A stretch of DNA of 64,000 nucleotides from contig CACMOJ010000002.1 of assembly GCA_902615325.1 (NCBI GenBank), forward strand, positions 1 through 64,000, read 5' to 3'. This DNA comes from an uncultured SAR116 cluster alpha proteobacterium. GTDB taxonomy: Bacteria; Pseudomonadota; Alphaproteobacteria; Puniceispirillales; Marisalimonadaceae. The position numbers and the translations under genes were made by a program. The notes beneath the pieces were generated by a model. It saw only the letters and a list, made by a program, of their open reading frames with translations, was not told the DNA's origin and searched no databases. Below are positions 63,401 to 64,000 of this stretch, piece by piece (within the stretch, counting starts at the first letter, position 1; each line of letters opens with the position of its first letter).

Positions 63401-64000
63401 TTAACCATTTATAGAATATCCGCCATCAACTGGAATTGCAGTACCTGTAATGAAATTAGATGCTTCTGATGCTAAAAAAACAGCAATACCACCTAAATCA
63501 TCAGGATCTCCCCATCTTCCTAAAGGTGTGCGCTCTGTAACTTTTTTTTCTAAGCCAGGAATATCTAAACGCGCTTGTTTTGTTAACTCTGTATCAATGT
63601 ACCCAGGTAAGACAGCATTAACTTGAATATTTTTTGGCGCCCATGTATTAGCAAAACTTTTAGTAAGCTGTACCACCCCTCCTTTACTTGCTGAGTATGC
63701 ACTGCCTAATGGAGCTCCAAACAAAGAATGCATTGATCCAATGTTAATAATTTTTCCAGATTTATTTTTAATAAAATGCTCGTAGCAAGCTTTTGAACAA
63801 ATAAACATACTGACAAGATTCGTATTAATAATTGATGTCCACTCTTTTAATGAATATTCTTCAGGCCTTTTTCTAATATTTGTTCCAGCATTATTTACTA
63901 AAATATCTATTTTTTGAAATTTATCTACAACTTGATTAACCATATTTTGACAAGAAAGTTCGTCATCGACATCAACTTCAATAGCCATTGCATTAATATT
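63401..64000 (-). CDS. SDR-family oxidoreductase, N-terminus outside window
   Basis: Short-chain dehydrogenase lacking only its first about 50 residues. The frame stays open to base 64000, so the ATG used by the track at 63988 is internal. Visible are DILVNNAGTN, the catalytic Ser in IINIGSMHS, the YSASKGG (YxxxK) motif, VNAVLPGYIDTEL and the end FITGTAIPVDGGYSING. The family includes gluconate 5-dehydrogenase and 3-oxoacyl-ACP reductase types; the substrate is not clear. The cofactor motif TGxxxGIG is beyond the edge. Confidence 0.88.
   Translation of the reverse strand, partial: NINAMAIEVDVDDELSCQNMVNQVVDKFQKIDILVNNAGTNIRKRPEEYSLKEWTSIINTNLVSMFICSKACYEHFIKNKSGKIINIGSMHSLFGAPLGSAYSASKGGVVQLTKSFANTWAPKNIQVNAVLPGYIDTELTKQARLDIPGLEKKVTERTPLGRWGDPDDLGGIAVFLASEASNFITGTAIPVDGGYSING

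Noticed and set aside
1-64000. Insertion sequences, integrases, phage genes or CRISPR arrays
   Set aside because: No transposase, integrase, phage structural gene or spaced repeat array was seen on either strand, and the tRNA genes show no neighbouring integrase or visible duplicated 3' end.

Overview
The window is a strongly AT-rich, tightly packed bacterial chromosome segment with no gap over about 150 bases between genes. Gene order identifies an alphaproteobacterium: gyrA-coaD, ssb/uvrA divergent, a minus-strand run dgt-argS-SPOR-scpAB-tatABC-serS-surE-pcm-nlpD, yajC-secDF, the four-gene aapJQMP amino-acid importer, a SelD fused to an NADH-dehydrogenase-like domain, and an NDUFS4-type complex I subunit. 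Low GC, overlapping genes, short spacers and many solute-binding transporters (two TRAP systems, Aap, Znu) suggest a free-living, streamlined marine oligotroph of the SAR11/HIMB59-like kind. That placement is inference; no rRNA gene is present to settle it.

Region 1 (1-7560) is a zinc-scarcity locus. It holds a ZrgA-like DUF2796 protein with the start of its ABC transporter, an operon of a Zur regulator, a COG0523 GTPase, a WD40 protein, an 87-residue protein and DUF1826, then znuA divergent from znuCB and a second Zur paralogue. Three sites sharing the 17-bp pattern ATGTTATANNNTAACAW stand before the three transcription units, which supports one Zur regulon. Zinc-binding His-rich stretches occur in ZrgA, ZnuA, ZnuC and the GTPase.

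Region 2 (7560-18670) is an accessory uptake and catabolism region. The first TRAP system has a fused DctQM permease, divergent from a 40-residue membrane microprotein and DctP, with an RraA-like aldolase. Next come a serine hydrolase, a cytoplasmic BtuF-like protein and an MBL-fold hydrolase. The second TRAP system (dctPQM) is followed by an isocitrate-lyase/PEP-mutase family enzyme. Palindromes lie inside the spacer of both predicted TRAP promoters.

Region 3 (18670-49400) is housekeeping: tRNA-Lys, coaD, gyrA, ssb, uvrA, trmFO, secDF-yajC, the long argS-tat-surE operon, erpA, xthA, an IlvD/Edd-family dehydratase, valS, a TolC-like protein and a PCMT paralogue. An orphan ABC ATPase sits between scpB and tatA, and its natural N-terminus is separated from the rest by a one-base shift at a run of eight T.

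Region 4 (49400-64000) begins with tRNA-Cys, selD-NDH and mnmH (selenouridine in tRNA), then tRNA-Asn, cysK and sseA. It continues with aapJQMP, a cystathionine-lyase-like gene, a TfdA/TauD dioxygenase, three unrecognised membrane or secreted proteins, tRNA-Arg with a small lipoprotein, the NDUFS4-type subunit and a truncated SDR dehydrogenase. In all three transport operons where a binding-protein gene comes first, it is followed directly by a hairpin terminator or attenuator, which would make binding protein in excess over downstream products.
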